Assembly (NCBI GenBank): GCA_003574895.1
Contig: PJFB01000009.1
Coordinates: 1 to 64,000 of the forward strand
Origin: Geobacter sp.
GTDB lineage: Bacteria > Desulfobacterota > Desulfuromonadia > Geobacterales > Pseudopelobacteraceae
Direction of reading: 5' to 3'
Length of the DNA stretch: 64,000 bases
The notes under the pieces were generated by a model that searched no databases, was not told the origin of the DNA, and saw only the letters and a list, made by a program, of their open reading frames with translations. Shown here piece after piece: positions 41,573 through 50,441 of this stretch; the stretch's first letter is position 1; each line of letters opens with the position of its first letter. The position numbers were made by a program, and so were the translations under genes.

Positions 41573-43654
41573 ATGAAGCGATTCATATTTCCATTACTGC
41601 TGGTTCAGGTATTGTTGTTGCTGACTCTGTCGGCATGTGCCCAGACAGGAGAGCCGGCAGTCGTCCGCCAGGAGATCAATGTCAATCTTTCCCCAGGGCG
41701 CCATTACCTGAGCGGGGACAGTACGTTGGTTCTCGTCGCCGGTGCCAGAAAGATCTCTTTCGATCTCTCGCCGGCAGCCACTGTCGATCAAGTAACGGTT
41801 GATGGCAGGGCCGCGCAGTTTTCTTTCGGCAACTCAACCTTAACCGTAGACCTTCCCCATGGCAAAGACCGGGCAACAATCCTGGTGAAAGTGGTATATC
41901 ATGCAACATTCAATGACCAGGTGCCGGACCAGTTGGCTGGCGACGAAGATCCGACCTATGGCGTAAACGGGACCATCGGTTCCCAGGGTGTTTTCCTTGG
42001 TGGGAGCGCTGGTTGGTACCCGGCTCCGTCAGCCACTCCCGGCCGGAGGGTCGTCAGGATTTCCGCCCCGGCCGGAATAGAAGCGGTGACTGCCGGGAAA
42101 AGGATTTCGAGATCAACCCACCTTGGCGTTACCAGCTCGGCCTGGGAGGAAGGGCATCCGGTCGGCCGGCTTTCTCTTTCTGCCGGTCCCTACATGATCA
42201 AAGAGCGGATTGTGGATGGCATGAGCGTCTATACCTACTTCTATCCCGATAATGCCGACCTTGCCGCTGGCTATCTGGATGCCGCTGCCAAGTATCTGCA
42301 TTTTTACCAAAAACTGCTGGGGCCATATCCATTTGAAAAATTCGCCGTAGTGGAAAACTTCCTGCCCACCGGTTATGGTTTCCCTTCCTATACCCTGCTT
42401 GGCGGCACAATCATTCGCCTGCCATTTATCATCGACACGAGCCTGCCCCACGAGATTGCCCATAACTGGTGGGGCAACGGCGTGCTGGTGGATTACCGGG
42501 AGGGCAACTGGTGCGAAGGGCTGGTCACCTACCTGGCCGACTATCTGATGGAGGAAAAAAAGTCCGCTGCAGCCGGCAGGGACTATCGAATACGTCTCAT
42601 TAGCGACTATTCCTCCCTGGTTACGCCTGACAGGGATTTCCCGCTACGCAGCTTTGTCGGACGAATTGACCCGGCATCACGAGCCATAGGCTACGGCAAG
42701 GGGGCCATGGTCTTCCACATGGTACGTTCCATGATCGGTGATGAGGCCTTCTTCGGGACCCTCAGGGAAATGTGCCGCACATGGATGTATCGCAAAGCCG
42801 CCTGGAGCGATTTTACCCGTGCATTTTCCCGTGGCGCCGGGAAAGATCTGGCTCCCTTCATGGAACAGTGGCTCCTGCGTCCTGGAGGGCCCCATCTTTC
42901 TCTGAAAGGGGCAACCAACAAGCGGCAGGGGGCGGAGTGGGTGGTCTCCGGGTCGGTCGTGCAGACATCGCCGCCCTATGAACTTCTCCTGCCGCTACGG
43001 TTGGAGACGGCTGGTAGTGCGGTCAGCTCAAAAGTGGTGGTTACCGGGAAAACAACCCCATTCGGCATTGCGGCGCCTGCCGCCCCCAAACGTTTACTGC
43101 TCGATCCTGATGCGGACCTGTTTCGTCTCCTGACCCCAGTTGAACTGCCGCCGACAATCAACCGGGTCAAGGGATCGGAAAATCTCCTGTTAGTGGTCGC
43201 CAAGTCGTGCCAGGCCGACCAAGGAACAATGCAGCTGTTGCTGGCATCGCTGGGTCAGCAAAGGACGGCCGTGATCAACGAAGACGTGGTCGATGCGCAA
43301 CTCGTGCATGGCCGGGACATCCTCTTCTGCGGGGTGCCCCGCCCGGGACTGCTGCCGGTGCTGCCCGAGGGTATTGCTATTTCGAGCTCGGACTTTACCT
43401 TGTTTGGGGAACGTTTCGGTAAGCAGGATGACCTGTTGTTCCTGGTATTGAGGAATCCCAATGTTGAGGGGCATGTCATGGCATTGTTTCTGCCCCTGTC
43501 AGAGGCGGCTGCCAGACAATATGTACCCAAAATTACCCACTATGGTTCCTACGGTTACCTGGCATTTGCCAATGGAGAGAACCGGATCAAGGGAAGGTTT
43601 CCGCCGCTGGCCGGTGGGAGCATGGTGGAATTCGGCAAGGATGGCGGCCAATGA
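41573..43654 (+). CDS. M1 aminopeptidase-like lipoprotein
   Basis: 693-residue envelope protein with a lipoprotein signal (Cys22, lipobox LSAC). A beta-rich N-terminal domain leads to a gluzincin catalytic core with HEIAHNWWGN (zinc ligands His293 and His297, catalytic Glu294) and the third ligand Glu315 in WCEGLVTYLADY. The usual exopeptidase motif GxMEN is not evident (GFPSYTLLGG takes its place), so the substrate may differ from free N termini. The last 150 residues (about 540-690) form an extra domain of unknown type. It begins 4 bases after the first ChaN stop and overlaps the second ChaN start by ATGA. Confidence 0.85.
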   Translation: MKRFIFPLLLVQVLLLLTLSACAQTGEPAVVRQEINVNLSPGRHYLSGDSTLVLVAGARKISFDLSPAATVDQVTVDGRAAQFSFGNSTLTVDLPHGKDRATILVKVVYHATFNDQVPDQLAGDEDPTYGVNGTIGSQGVFLGGSAGWYPAPSATPGRRVVRISAPAGIEAVTAGKRISRSTHLGVTSSAWEEGHPVGRLSLSAGPYMIKERIVDGMSVYTYFYPDNADLAAGYLDAAAKYLHFYQKLLGPYPFEKFAVVENFLPTGYGFPSYTLLGGTIIRLPFIIDTSLPHEIAHNWWGNGVLVDYREGNWCEGLVTYLADYLMEEKKSAAAGRDYRIRLISDYSSLVTPDRDFPLRSFVGRIDPASRAIGYGKGAMVFHMVRSMIGDEAFFGTLREMCRTWMYRKAAWSDFTRAFSRGAGKDLAPFMEQWLLRPGGPHLSLKGATNKRQGAEWVVSGSVVQTSPPYELLLPLRLETAGSAVSSKVVVTGKTTPFGIAAPAAPKRLLLDPDADLFRLLTPVELPPTINRVKGSENLLLVVAKSCQADQGTMQLLLASLGQQRTAVINEDVVDAQLVHGRDILFCGVPRPGLLPVLPEGIAISSSDFTLFGERFGKQDDLLFLVLRNPNVEGHVMALFLPLSEAAARQYVPKITHYGSYGYLAFANGENRIKGRFPPLAGGSMVEFGKDGGQ

Positions 43655-44520
43655 AACGTATTCCATGGACAGCTCTGCTGCTTTTGGGCCTGGTACTCGC
43701 AGCCGGCCTTGCACGTTGTGTGTACACGCCGGTCCATGTCCTCCGCGTCAGCGACAAACGTGTGATTACGTTCCCCGGCATGATCGACGAGCTGAGAGGC
43801 ACCAGGATTGTTTTTGCCGGGGAAAACCATGATCAGAGTCAGGATCACAAGGCACAGCTGGCAATAATCAAGGGGCTCATGGAGAAAGGGGCACCTCTGG
43901 CCATCGGATTGGAGATGTTCACCATCGATAGCCAGGAAAAGCTGGATCTCTGGACAGCAGGAAGACTGGATGAAACTGATTTTATCAAGCTATATTACCG
44001 TGAATGGGGCATGCCCTGGCCGCTGTACCGGGACATATTCCTCTATGCCCGAAAGCACCGGATCCCCATGGTTGCCCTCAATGTCCCCCACGAGATCAGC
44101 CGCAAGGTTGCCAAGTTCGGATTTGCCTCATTGACGCCCGAAGAGCACAAAAGGCTGCCCCAGGGGATAACCTGCAACATTGATCCGGTCTACCGGTCAT
44201 TCGTGCGCAAGGCCTATGCGTTGCACAGTGGTGGCAATGACCGGTCATTCGAGAATTTCTGTGAAGCGCAGATGCTCTGGAACAAGGGGATGGGGTGGTA
44301 TCTGCAGAAGTATCTGGTCGGCAATCCGGGCCGCGCGGTGGTGGTCCTGACCGGGACCGGGCATGCCATGAAACGTGCCATACCGGAGGAGGTGTTCCAA
44401 GGCGGCAAATTCAGCTACAAGGTGATTCTTCCGGAACAGCCGGACCTCGGCCGGGATGCCGTGACAAACCAGGATGCCGACTACCTGCTGCTGTTCGGTT
44501 ACTTTTGGTGGTGGGGCTAG
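43651..44520 (+). CDS. ChaN-like haem/iron-associated protein (second copy)
   Basis: 289-residue paralogue of the gene at 40690-41568, alike along its whole length (GTRIVFAGENHDQSQDHKAQ, LAIGLEMFTIDSQ, WPLYRDIFLYARKH, VLTGTGHAMK). The N terminus is an uncleaved or signal-peptidase-I type hydrophobic segment. GEIHD of the first copy is GENHD here and HH is DH, so metal or haem binding may differ. The C terminus FGYFWWWG is encoded within the arm of a hairpin that may act as terminator. Confidence 0.85.
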   Translation: MKRIPWTALLLLGLVLAAGLARCVYTPVHVLRVSDKRVITFPGMIDELRGTRIVFAGENHDQSQDHKAQLAIIKGLMEKGAPLAIGLEMFTIDSQEKLDLWTAGRLDETDFIKLYYREWGMPWPLYRDIFLYARKHRIPMVALNVPHEISRKVAKFGFASLTPEEHKRLPQGITCNIDPVYRSFVRKAYALHSGGNDRSFENFCEAQMLWNKGMGWYLQKYLVGNPGRAVVVLTGTGHAMKRAIPEEVFQGGKFSYKVILPEQPDLGRDAVTNQDADYLLLFGYFWWWG

Positions 44521-44546
44521 CGACAGGGGCTGGTCCCACCACCAAA
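44504..44546. terminator. Hairpin between convergent ChaN and aldehyde dehydrogenase genes
   Basis: Perfect 12-base arms TTTGGTGGTGGG (44504-44515) and CCCACCACCAAA (44535-44546). The left arm encodes the last residues of the second ChaN protein. No clear T run follows, so termination is likely but not certain. Confidence 0.5.
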
Positions 44547-44557
44547 TCGGCGTGCAA

Positions 44558-46183
44558 TCAGAGGATGAAATCCGTTGAAAGAAAATTGGAGCGCCGCTCC
44601 CGAACGATTGTGCTGAGAAGCTCTTTGTTTACATCCTGATCCTTGGCAGCCACCAGCGTGCGGATGGAGAAGGCGCGCAAGGCGTCGGAAACCGAGAGGG
44701 TGCCGACTGCGGAATCCTTTCTGCCGGTAAATGGGAAGATGTCCGGGCCGCGCTGGCACTGGCTGTTGATATTGACCCGGCAGACCTGGTTGACCAGCGG
44801 ATCGATCAGGGCCGCCAATGATGAGGCGTCGCGTCCGAACAGGCTTACCTGTTGCCCGTAGGGAGAGTCCACCATGTAGCGGATCGGTGTTTCAGGATCG
44901 GCAAAAGGAAGTACGGGCACCACCGGCCCGAATTGCTCTTCGTGATACAGGCGCATGTGCTCGTTCACCGGGTAGACCAGCGCCGGATAGAAGAAACTGC
45001 CATTGACGCTCCCTCCCCCCTCGTTTATCACCTGTGCCCCCTGTTGCACCGCATTGGCAACCAATTCCCCCAAGTAGCCGGGCTTGTCCTCTTCAGGCAA
45101 CGGGGTGATCGCCACGCCCGGTTTCCATGGCATGCCGGACTTCAGCGCGCCGATGGCCGCGGAGAAGAGTTGCAGGAACCTCTCCGCAACCTTTTCGTGG
45201 ACAAAGATGATCTTGATCGCGGTACAGCGCTGGCCATTGAAGGAGAGGCAGCCGGCAATGCATTCGTCCACTGCCAGCCCCAGATCGGCATCGGGGAGGA
45301 TGATGGCCGGGTTCTTTGCCTCCAGCCCCAGTGTGACCCTTAGGCGGTGAGGTTTTGGATGGGTCTTCTGCAGGACGTCGCCTGCTTTTGAGCTGCCGAT
45401 AAAGGCAAGTATGTCTACCTTGCCGGAAGCCATGAGGGGGGGCGTGACAGATCTGCCCGCGCCGTAGAGCGTATTGACGACCCCGGCTGGAAAGGCGGCT
45501 CGAAATGCCTCCAGCAATGGCTGAAATAGCAGAATACCATGCCGTGGCGGCTTGAGCACGACTGTGTTGCCCATGATCAGGGCCGGGATCAGTGTGGTGA
45601 AGGTCTCATTGAGCGGATAGTTGTATGGCCCCATGCAGAGGGCCACTCCCAACGGCGCCCGGCGGATCTGGCCGATAATGCCCTGTTCAAAGACAAAACG
45701 CGAGGAAACCCGATCCAGATCCTTGAGGGCATCGATGGTGTCCTTGATATAGTCCAGGGTCCGGTCGAACTCTTTGCGGGAGTCGGTCAGGCTTTTGCCG
45801 ATCTCCCACATCAGCAGCTTCACCACCCGGTCCCGTTGTTCCTTCATCCGCCAGGCAAACTCCTGGACGTGCTCGATCCTTTTGGCCACCGGCATGGTTG
45901 GCCAGAGGCCACGGCCATTATCGTAGGCATGTACCGCGGCATCCAGGGCGGCCAGGGCCTCGGTTTGACCCATGAGCGGAAAACTGCCGATATAGTGTCG
46001 GGCCAGGCCATCCGGCTCGACAATACAGACCGGTGAGTGCACCTTCTGCACCGGACCCTGCCAATGGCGAATTTCGCCATCCAGCAGATAGTCAGTCTGT
46101 TCCAAGGGTGACTCCAGTCGGAACTCGTCAGGAATTTCGTCAAAAGTCGGGTAAATTCTGTCAAGATCAGCAATTGCGGCCAT
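44558..46183 (-). CDS. NADP-dependent glyceraldehyde-3-phosphate dehydrogenase-like aldehyde dehydrogenase
   Basis: 541-residue cytoplasmic enzyme of the aldehyde dehydrogenase superfamily, closest by eye to non-phosphorylating GAPN. Motifs are PLGVALCMGPYNYPLNE, TLGLEAKNPAIIL with the general-base Glu, FNGQRCTAIK with the catalytic Cys and EEQFGPVVPVLPF. GAPN would oxidise G3P to 3-phosphoglycerate with NADPH formation and no ATP gain. It is longer than the common 475-500 residues because of N- and C-terminal additions. It is a single gene with GGAGC upstream of ATG. Confidence 0.85.
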   Translation of the reverse strand: MAAIADLDRIYPTFDEIPDEFRLESPLEQTDYLLDGEIRHWQGPVQKVHSPVCIVEPDGLARHYIGSFPLMGQTEALAALDAAVHAYDNGRGLWPTMPVAKRIEHVQEFAWRMKEQRDRVVKLLMWEIGKSLTDSRKEFDRTLDYIKDTIDALKDLDRVSSRFVFEQGIIGQIRRAPLGVALCMGPYNYPLNETFTTLIPALIMGNTVVLKPPRHGILLFQPLLEAFRAAFPAGVVNTLYGAGRSVTPPLMASGKVDILAFIGSSKAGDVLQKTHPKPHRLRVTLGLEAKNPAIILPDADLGLAVDECIAGCLSFNGQRCTAIKIIFVHEKVAERFLQLFSAAIGALKSGMPWKPGVAITPLPEEDKPGYLGELVANAVQQGAQVINEGGGSVNGSFFYPALVYPVNEHMRLYHEEQFGPVVPVLPFADPETPIRYMVDSPYGQQVSLFGRDASSLAALIDPLVNQVCRVNINSQCQRGPDIFPFTGRKDSAVGTLSVSDALRAFSIRTLVAAKDQDVNKELLSTIVRERRSNFLSTDFIL

Positions 46184-46422
46184 CTGTCAGCTCCTTTTTT
46201 CGTGCAGGGTGAAAAATTATGACTTTGTAATTTTAGCACCAATGTGCTTGTATTCAAAACAGCGCATTGTCGAAATTGACATCATGCGCGGGTGCATCCG
46301 GGTTTCAGCCGGGAAAATTACTTTATGGCAATGCTTTTATATGCTAACAAATTGTGGCAGGCAACCGGCTGGTTTGGATGTCCGGCAATTATGATTTTGC
46401 AAGGTGCGTAAGAATTCTCTCC

Positions 46423-47220
46423 ATGAATACGAATCTGCTTGGCAAACTAAAGGAATTCATCGGGGAAACGGTGCTGTTTCCATCCTATTCGGTGCGGAAG
46501 AAATTGTCCTTTCGTTATCTGCGGGGCTGCGGCCTGGAGATCGGGGCATTGCACAATCCCCTGGAGGTGCCCCCGGGGGTAACGGTAACGTATGTTGATT
46601 ATGCCACCAGGGAAGAGAATATAAAAAAATTTCCGCTGATTGAGGAAAGCAGGATAGTGGCTACCGACTACGTTGCCGATGGCTGCGAACTGGCCGGCAT
46701 AGCAGCCGCTTCCCAGGACTTTGTGGTTGCCAACCATGTCCTTGAGCACTCTGCCAATCCACTGCAGACCATATTGAATTGGCACAGGGTCCTTAAAAGA
46801 AACGGCATATTGTTCATAACGGTGCCTAATGGTGAAAAAAGCTTTGATTATGGCCGGGAAATCACCAAGATCGAGCACATGGTCGATGATTATGAACTGG
46901 TCCGGTCTGGTGACGAGGCAAGGTTCAAGGAGAAGAACAGGACCCATTATAGGGAATTTGTAGAAATATCGATTCCCAATCTTCACAGGGTGCAGAGGAA
47001 CCTGAAAACCTATTCTACGGAGAGCGAGAGAAACGCCTATATAGACAAATTGGCTAGGGAATCCTCGGATGACGCCCATTTTCACGTCTTCACCAAACCA
47101 TCCTTTACGGATTTTCTGGATTACGTGATTGCCAATTATGCGGTAAATTTCTCAATACTGGAGGCTACGCCATCCAGAGGCGGCTCCGAGTTTGTGGTGA
47201 TACTGGAGAAGATGGATTGA
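46423..47220 (+). CDS. SAM-dependent methyltransferase
   Basis: 265-residue protein with a short N-terminal helix region. SAM motif I is LRGCGLEIGALHNPLEVP, with IVATDYVADGCEL and FVVANHVLEHSANP following (motif II and post-motif typical of Methyltransf_11/23 members). PNGEKSFDYGR lies later. The longest open frame starts upstream, but ATG 46423 gives a normal start; the ribosome site is weak. Similar enzymes act in polysaccharide or O-antigen pathways. It stands alone, so its substrate is open. Confidence 0.75.
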   Translation: MNTNLLGKLKEFIGETVLFPSYSVRKKLSFRYLRGCGLEIGALHNPLEVPPGVTVTYVDYATREENIKKFPLIEESRIVATDYVADGCELAGIAAASQDFVVANHVLEHSANPLQTILNWHRVLKRNGILFITVPNGEKSFDYGREITKIEHMVDDYELVRSGDEARFKEKNRTHYREFVEISIPNLHRVQRNLKTYSTESERNAYIDKLARESSDDAHFHVFTKPSFTDFLDYVIANYAVNFSILEATPSRGGSEFVVILEKMD

Positions 47221-47238
47221 ATCAAAGGCAATAAAGTG

Positions 47239-47275
47239 AAAAACCCCCGGCTGCTGTTTGCAACCGGGGGTTTTC
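47239..47275. terminator. Bidirectional terminator between convergent genes
   Basis: AAAACCCCCGG and CCGGGGGTTTT arms around a 13-base loop, with further T residues on the right and A residues on the left. It ends both the methyltransferase gene and the leftward S1-domain gene, whose stop codon lies at its right edge. Confidence 0.85.
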
Positions 47276-48498
47276 TATTTCTTTTTCTTCTGGGTTCTGG
47301 CCATGAGCAATTCGCCCAGGGTTCCCATCCCCTTGGGCGCTTCGGCCGTTTGGCGGCGAAACTCGGCCAGGGTCGCCTCTTCTTCGTCAGCGGCACGGGC
47401 AGCGCCGGCCAGGGCCAGAGAGATGCGGCGGCTGCCACGATCAACACTCTCGACCTTGACCTCCACGGTTTCCCCCTCATTCAATACCTCGCGGGGGTGA
47501 TTGATTCGCTTCCCGGCACCGAGCTTTGAGATATGGATCAGTCCGTCCACGCCGCCGGCCAGGGTTACGAAGGCGCCGAAAGGGGTCAGTCGCGCCACGA
47601 CACCGCTATGGAAGGAGCCTTCAGGGAACTTCTCGGCGGCCTGCTCCCAGGGATTGGCCAAGGTATCCTTGAGGCTCAAGGATATGCGTTCCTTGTCGCG
47701 GTCGATGGTCTTGACCACTACCTGCACCTGCTGCCCCACACTCAGAACGTCACTGACCTCCTTGACCCTGGTCCAGCCCAGTTCGGAGATGGGGATCAGG
47801 CCTTCCAGGCCGCCGATATCGACAAAGGCGCCAAATGCCTGCAGTGAGGTGACCGTGCCGGTGACGGTCATGCCTTCTGTAAGGCCGGCCTGGGCCTCTT
47901 CCCTGAGCCGCTGCTGTTCTTCCTCCAAAAGCACCCGGCGGGAGACAACTATATTTCGCCCTTTTTCGCCGTAGTCCGTAATCCTGAAGGTCAGGCGGGT
48001 GCCGATCAGCGACTCCGGGTTATCGATCCGCCGCAGGCCCATCTGCGAGAAGGGACAGAATGCGCGGGCCGACCCGCCCATCTTGATCTCGTACCCCCCC
48101 TTGATCTCCTTTTCCACCACTCCTTCCACAGGGACACCGGCTTGCCAGGCCTCCTCCAGTTGGGAGCTGCCTGAGGTGCCGCCGCCGATCTTGGTAGTGA
48201 AGCGCATCTCGCCATGGCTGGACGAGAGAAAGTAAGCGGCAATGGTGTCGCCTTCCTTTACGGTGACGTTGCCGTCCAGATCCTGGAATTCCTTGAGATC
48301 AACGATGCCTTCACCTTTCTGGCCGGTGTTGATGAATAGCCATTCGGCGCCCACCTTCAGAACACGGGCCGTTACCTTTTGTCCCGGCTCCAGGCGGCCT
48401 CCGCCCTGTTTCTGGCTTTGTGCGAACAGTTCGGCAAAACTCTCGCCGTCCGATTCTTCCTCCTCGGTGGTTGCTTCGAAATCGTCGTTGTCTATCAT
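47275..48498 (-). CDS. Protein with four S1 RNA-binding domains
   Basis: 407-residue cytoplasmic RNA-binding protein with an acidic N-terminal tail of about 25 residues. Four S1 domains follow (starting near residues 42, 128, 208 and 294); the last two are canonical (GTVTSLQAFGAFVDIGGLEG, GVVARLTPFGAFVTLAGGVD). The basic tail is KKKK-rich. It is shorter than a six-domain ribosomal protein S1 and may be an accessory S1-type translation or RNA factor. ATG 48498 has a better-spaced GGAACGAG site than ATG 48510. Confidence 0.85.
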   Translation of the reverse strand: MIDNDDFEATTEEEESDGESFAELFAQSQKQGGGRLEPGQKVTARVLKVGAEWLFINTGQKGEGIVDLKEFQDLDGNVTVKEGDTIAAYFLSSSHGEMRFTTKIGGGTSGSSQLEEAWQAGVPVEGVVEKEIKGGYEIKMGGSARAFCPFSQMGLRRIDNPESLIGTRLTFRITDYGEKGRNIVVSRRVLLEEEQQRLREEAQAGLTEGMTVTGTVTSLQAFGAFVDIGGLEGLIPISELGWTRVKEVSDVLSVGQQVQVVVKTIDRDKERISLSLKDTLANPWEQAAEKFPEGSFHSGVVARLTPFGAFVTLAGGVDGLIHISKLGAGKRINHPREVLNEGETVEVKVESVDRGSRRISLALAGAARAADEEEATLAEFRRQTAEAPKGMGTLGELLMARTQKKKK

Positions 48499-48574
48499 GG
48501 CTCGTTCCATTTCCTTACATGGCTTGAATTTGATATTGCAAAGTACGATTATATGCCTGCCGTGTCAAGTGGCC

Positions 48575-50212
48575 CTATAACGTTAACTCCGCATGGCCGT
48601 GGTACAGGCCGTCCCGTTCCTTGGCAACGTCCTCGCTCTCCAGGTACTCATCGAACTGCATTACCCGGTCGATCATGCCCCCTGGAGTGATCTCGATGAT
48701 CCGGTTGGCCACTGTGGAGACGAATTCATGGTCATGGGAGGCGAACAGGACCACCTCTGGATAGGCGATCAAGCCATCGTTCAGTGCGGTGATGGATTCC
48801 AGGTCCAGGTGGTTGGTGGGTTCGTCCAGGATCAGGGCATTGGCGCCGGAGAGCATCATGCGGGACAGCATGCAACGTACCCGTTCTCCGCCCGAGAGGA
48901 CAGAGGTCTTTTTTACGGCCTCGTCGCCGGAAAAGAGCATTCTCCCCAGGAAACCCCGGGCAAAGGTCTCCCCCTCCGTGGGCGGCGAGTATTGCCCCAG
49001 CCATTCGATCAGGTTCAGGTCGTTTTCAAAGTAAGCGCCGTTCTCCTTGGGGAAGTACGATGTGGAGATGGTCACCCCCCAGCGGAAAGAACCGCTGTCC
49101 GGTTCCAATTCACCGGCCAGGATCCTGAACAGGGTCGTCCTGGCAAGGCTGTTGCCACCCACAAAGGCGATCTTGTCCTTTTTGCGCACGACCAGGTCGA
49201 AGTTGTCCAGAACTTTGATTCCATCGATCTCTTTGGTCAGGCCTGATATCTCCAGGATGATGTCCCCGCAGGGGCGTTCCGCCTTGAACATGACATGTGG
49301 GTATTTTCGCGTCGAAACCGGCATTTCCTCCAGGGTCAGCTTATCCAGCAGTTTCTTGCGGGAGGTGGCCTGCTTGGCCTTTGATGCGTTGGAGCTGAAG
49401 CGCTGGATGAATTCCTTCAGTTCGGCGGCCTTTTCAGCTACCTTGCGGTTTTCATTCTGCCGCTGTCTGAGGGTCAGTTGGCTGGCGTGGTACCAGAAGT
49501 CGTAGTTGCCTACATAGACCTGGATGCGGCCGAAGTCGATGTCCGCGGTATGGGTGCAGACCTGGTTCAGGAAGTGGCGGTCATGGGAAACCACAATGAC
49601 CGTATTTGGGAAGCGGAAAAGGAAATCCTCCAGCCAGGAGATGGACTTGAGGTCAAGGTTGTTGGTGGGCTCGTCCAGAAGCAACACGTCCGGGCTGCCG
49701 AACAGAGCCTGTGCCAGGAGCACGCGGACCTTGTCGCCCCCTTCAAGCTCTTTCATTTTTTTGTGGCGCAACTCTTCGGGGATGCCCAGTCCGTTCAGGA
49801 GCACTGCCGCCTCGGATTCGGCTTCGTAGCCGTTCATCTCGGCGAACTCTACCTCCAGCTCGGCGGAACGGATGCCGTCTTCCTCGCTGAAGTCGGCCTT
49901 GGCATAGATGGCCTCCCGCTCGACCATCACCTTGTAAAGGCGCTCGTGCCCACGGATGACGGTATTGAAAACAATTTCCTCGTCAAAGGCAAACTGGTCT
50001 TGGCGCAGGACTGCGAGCCGTTCCTGGGCTCCGATGGTGACCTCGCCTTTGTCCGGGCTGATCTCGCCCGAAAGGATCTTGAGAAACGTGGATTTGCCGG
50101 CGCCGTTTGCACCAATCAGGCCGTAACAGTTGCCTGGCGTGAATTTGATGTTGACGTCCTTGAAGAGAACACGTTTGCCGTAGGAGAGGGTAATGTTTGA
50201 TGCTGTGATCAT
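48575..50212 (-). CDS. ABC-F family ribosome-associated ATPase (YbiT-like)
   Basis: 545-residue cytoplasmic protein with two ATP-binding domains and no membrane segments. Members act at the ribosomal E site in translation control or antibiotic protection. NBD1 has GANGAGKST (34-42) and a degenerate signature LEGGD; QDQFAFDEE and the linker EFIQRFSSNASKAKQATSR match YbiT. In NBD2 the Walker A is GGNSLARTT (352-360), with Arg358 in place of the catalytic Lys, whereas its signature LSGGE and Walker B LILDEPTNHLD are intact. ATG 50212 has AAAGG upstream. A terminator-like hairpin lies just before the gene. Confidence 0.9.
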   Translation of the reverse strand: MITASNITLSYGKRVLFKDVNIKFTPGNCYGLIGANGAGKSTFLKILSGEISPDKGEVTIGAQERLAVLRQDQFAFDEEIVFNTVIRGHERLYKVMVEREAIYAKADFSEEDGIRSAELEVEFAEMNGYEAESEAAVLLNGLGIPEELRHKKMKELEGGDKVRVLLAQALFGSPDVLLLDEPTNNLDLKSISWLEDFLFRFPNTVIVVSHDRHFLNQVCTHTADIDFGRIQVYVGNYDFWYHASQLTLRQRQNENRKVAEKAAELKEFIQRFSSNASKAKQATSRKKLLDKLTLEEMPVSTRKYPHVMFKAERPCGDIILEISGLTKEIDGIKVLDNFDLVVRKKDKIAFVGGNSLARTTLFRILAGELEPDSGSFRWGVTISTSYFPKENGAYFENDLNLIEWLGQYSPPTEGETFARGFLGRMLFSGDEAVKKTSVLSGGERVRCMLSRMMLSGANALILDEPTNHLDLESITALNDGLIAYPEVVLFASHDHEFVSTVANRIIEITPGGMIDRVMQFDEYLESEDVAKERDGLYHGHAELTL

Positions 50213-50238
50213 GTGTTGCTGTTTCCTTTCAGACAAAT

Positions 50239-50267
50239 AAAAAACCACAGGGGTGATCCCTGTGGTT
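50239..50267 (-). promoter_or_regulatory. Probable transcription attenuator in the ABC-F gene leader
   Basis: On the minus strand, arms AACCACAGGG and CCCTGTGGTT with a 5-base loop are followed by TTTTTTATT. The end of the hairpin is only about 27 bases before the ABC-F start codon. An intrinsic terminator at this place suggests control of read-through. It could otherwise be a second terminator of the upstream fumarase gene, but that gene already has one at 50385-50418. Confidence 0.6.
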
Positions 50268-50287
50268 CAGGTGATGTGCTTTTATAC

Positions 50288-50323
50288 CATGATTTAAGCC
50301 GTTGCGGCAATCCTTAAATCATG
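50288..50323 (-). promoter_or_regulatory. Leader hairpin with minimal Met-Ile-stop frame
   Basis: Perfect 11-base arms CATGATTTAAG and CTTAAATCATG around a 14-base loop. On the minus strand the first arm is preceded by AGAAGGAG, so the ribosome site would open a two-codon frame ATG ATT TAA whose bases form the hairpin. A TATAAA box overlaps the far side of the second arm. The element lies between the fumarase terminator and the attenuator. The regulatory role is inferred. Confidence 0.5.
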
Positions 50324-50384
50324 CTCCTTCTGCGGGCGGGGGCTCTTTTGAAGCAGTGGTTAAGGCTAACGCCTTTCACGGTGT

Positions 50385-50418
50385 AAAAAAAAGCCCCCGG
50401 CCGTACTCGGCCGGGGGC
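50385..50418 (-). terminator. Intrinsic terminator of the fumarase gene
   Basis: Arms GCCCCCGGCCG (50393-50403) and CGGCCGGGGGC (50408-50418) with a TACT loop are followed on the minus strand by eight T (50385-50392). It lies 24 bases beyond the fumarase stop codon. Confidence 0.93.
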
Positions 50419-50441
50419 GATGTTATTTCCAGCATGGGAAA

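Noticed and set aside
49478-50200. 240-codon rightward open frame
   Set aside because: It lies antisense to the ABC-F gene, whose motifs are clear; the long frame results from codon bias of the real gene.
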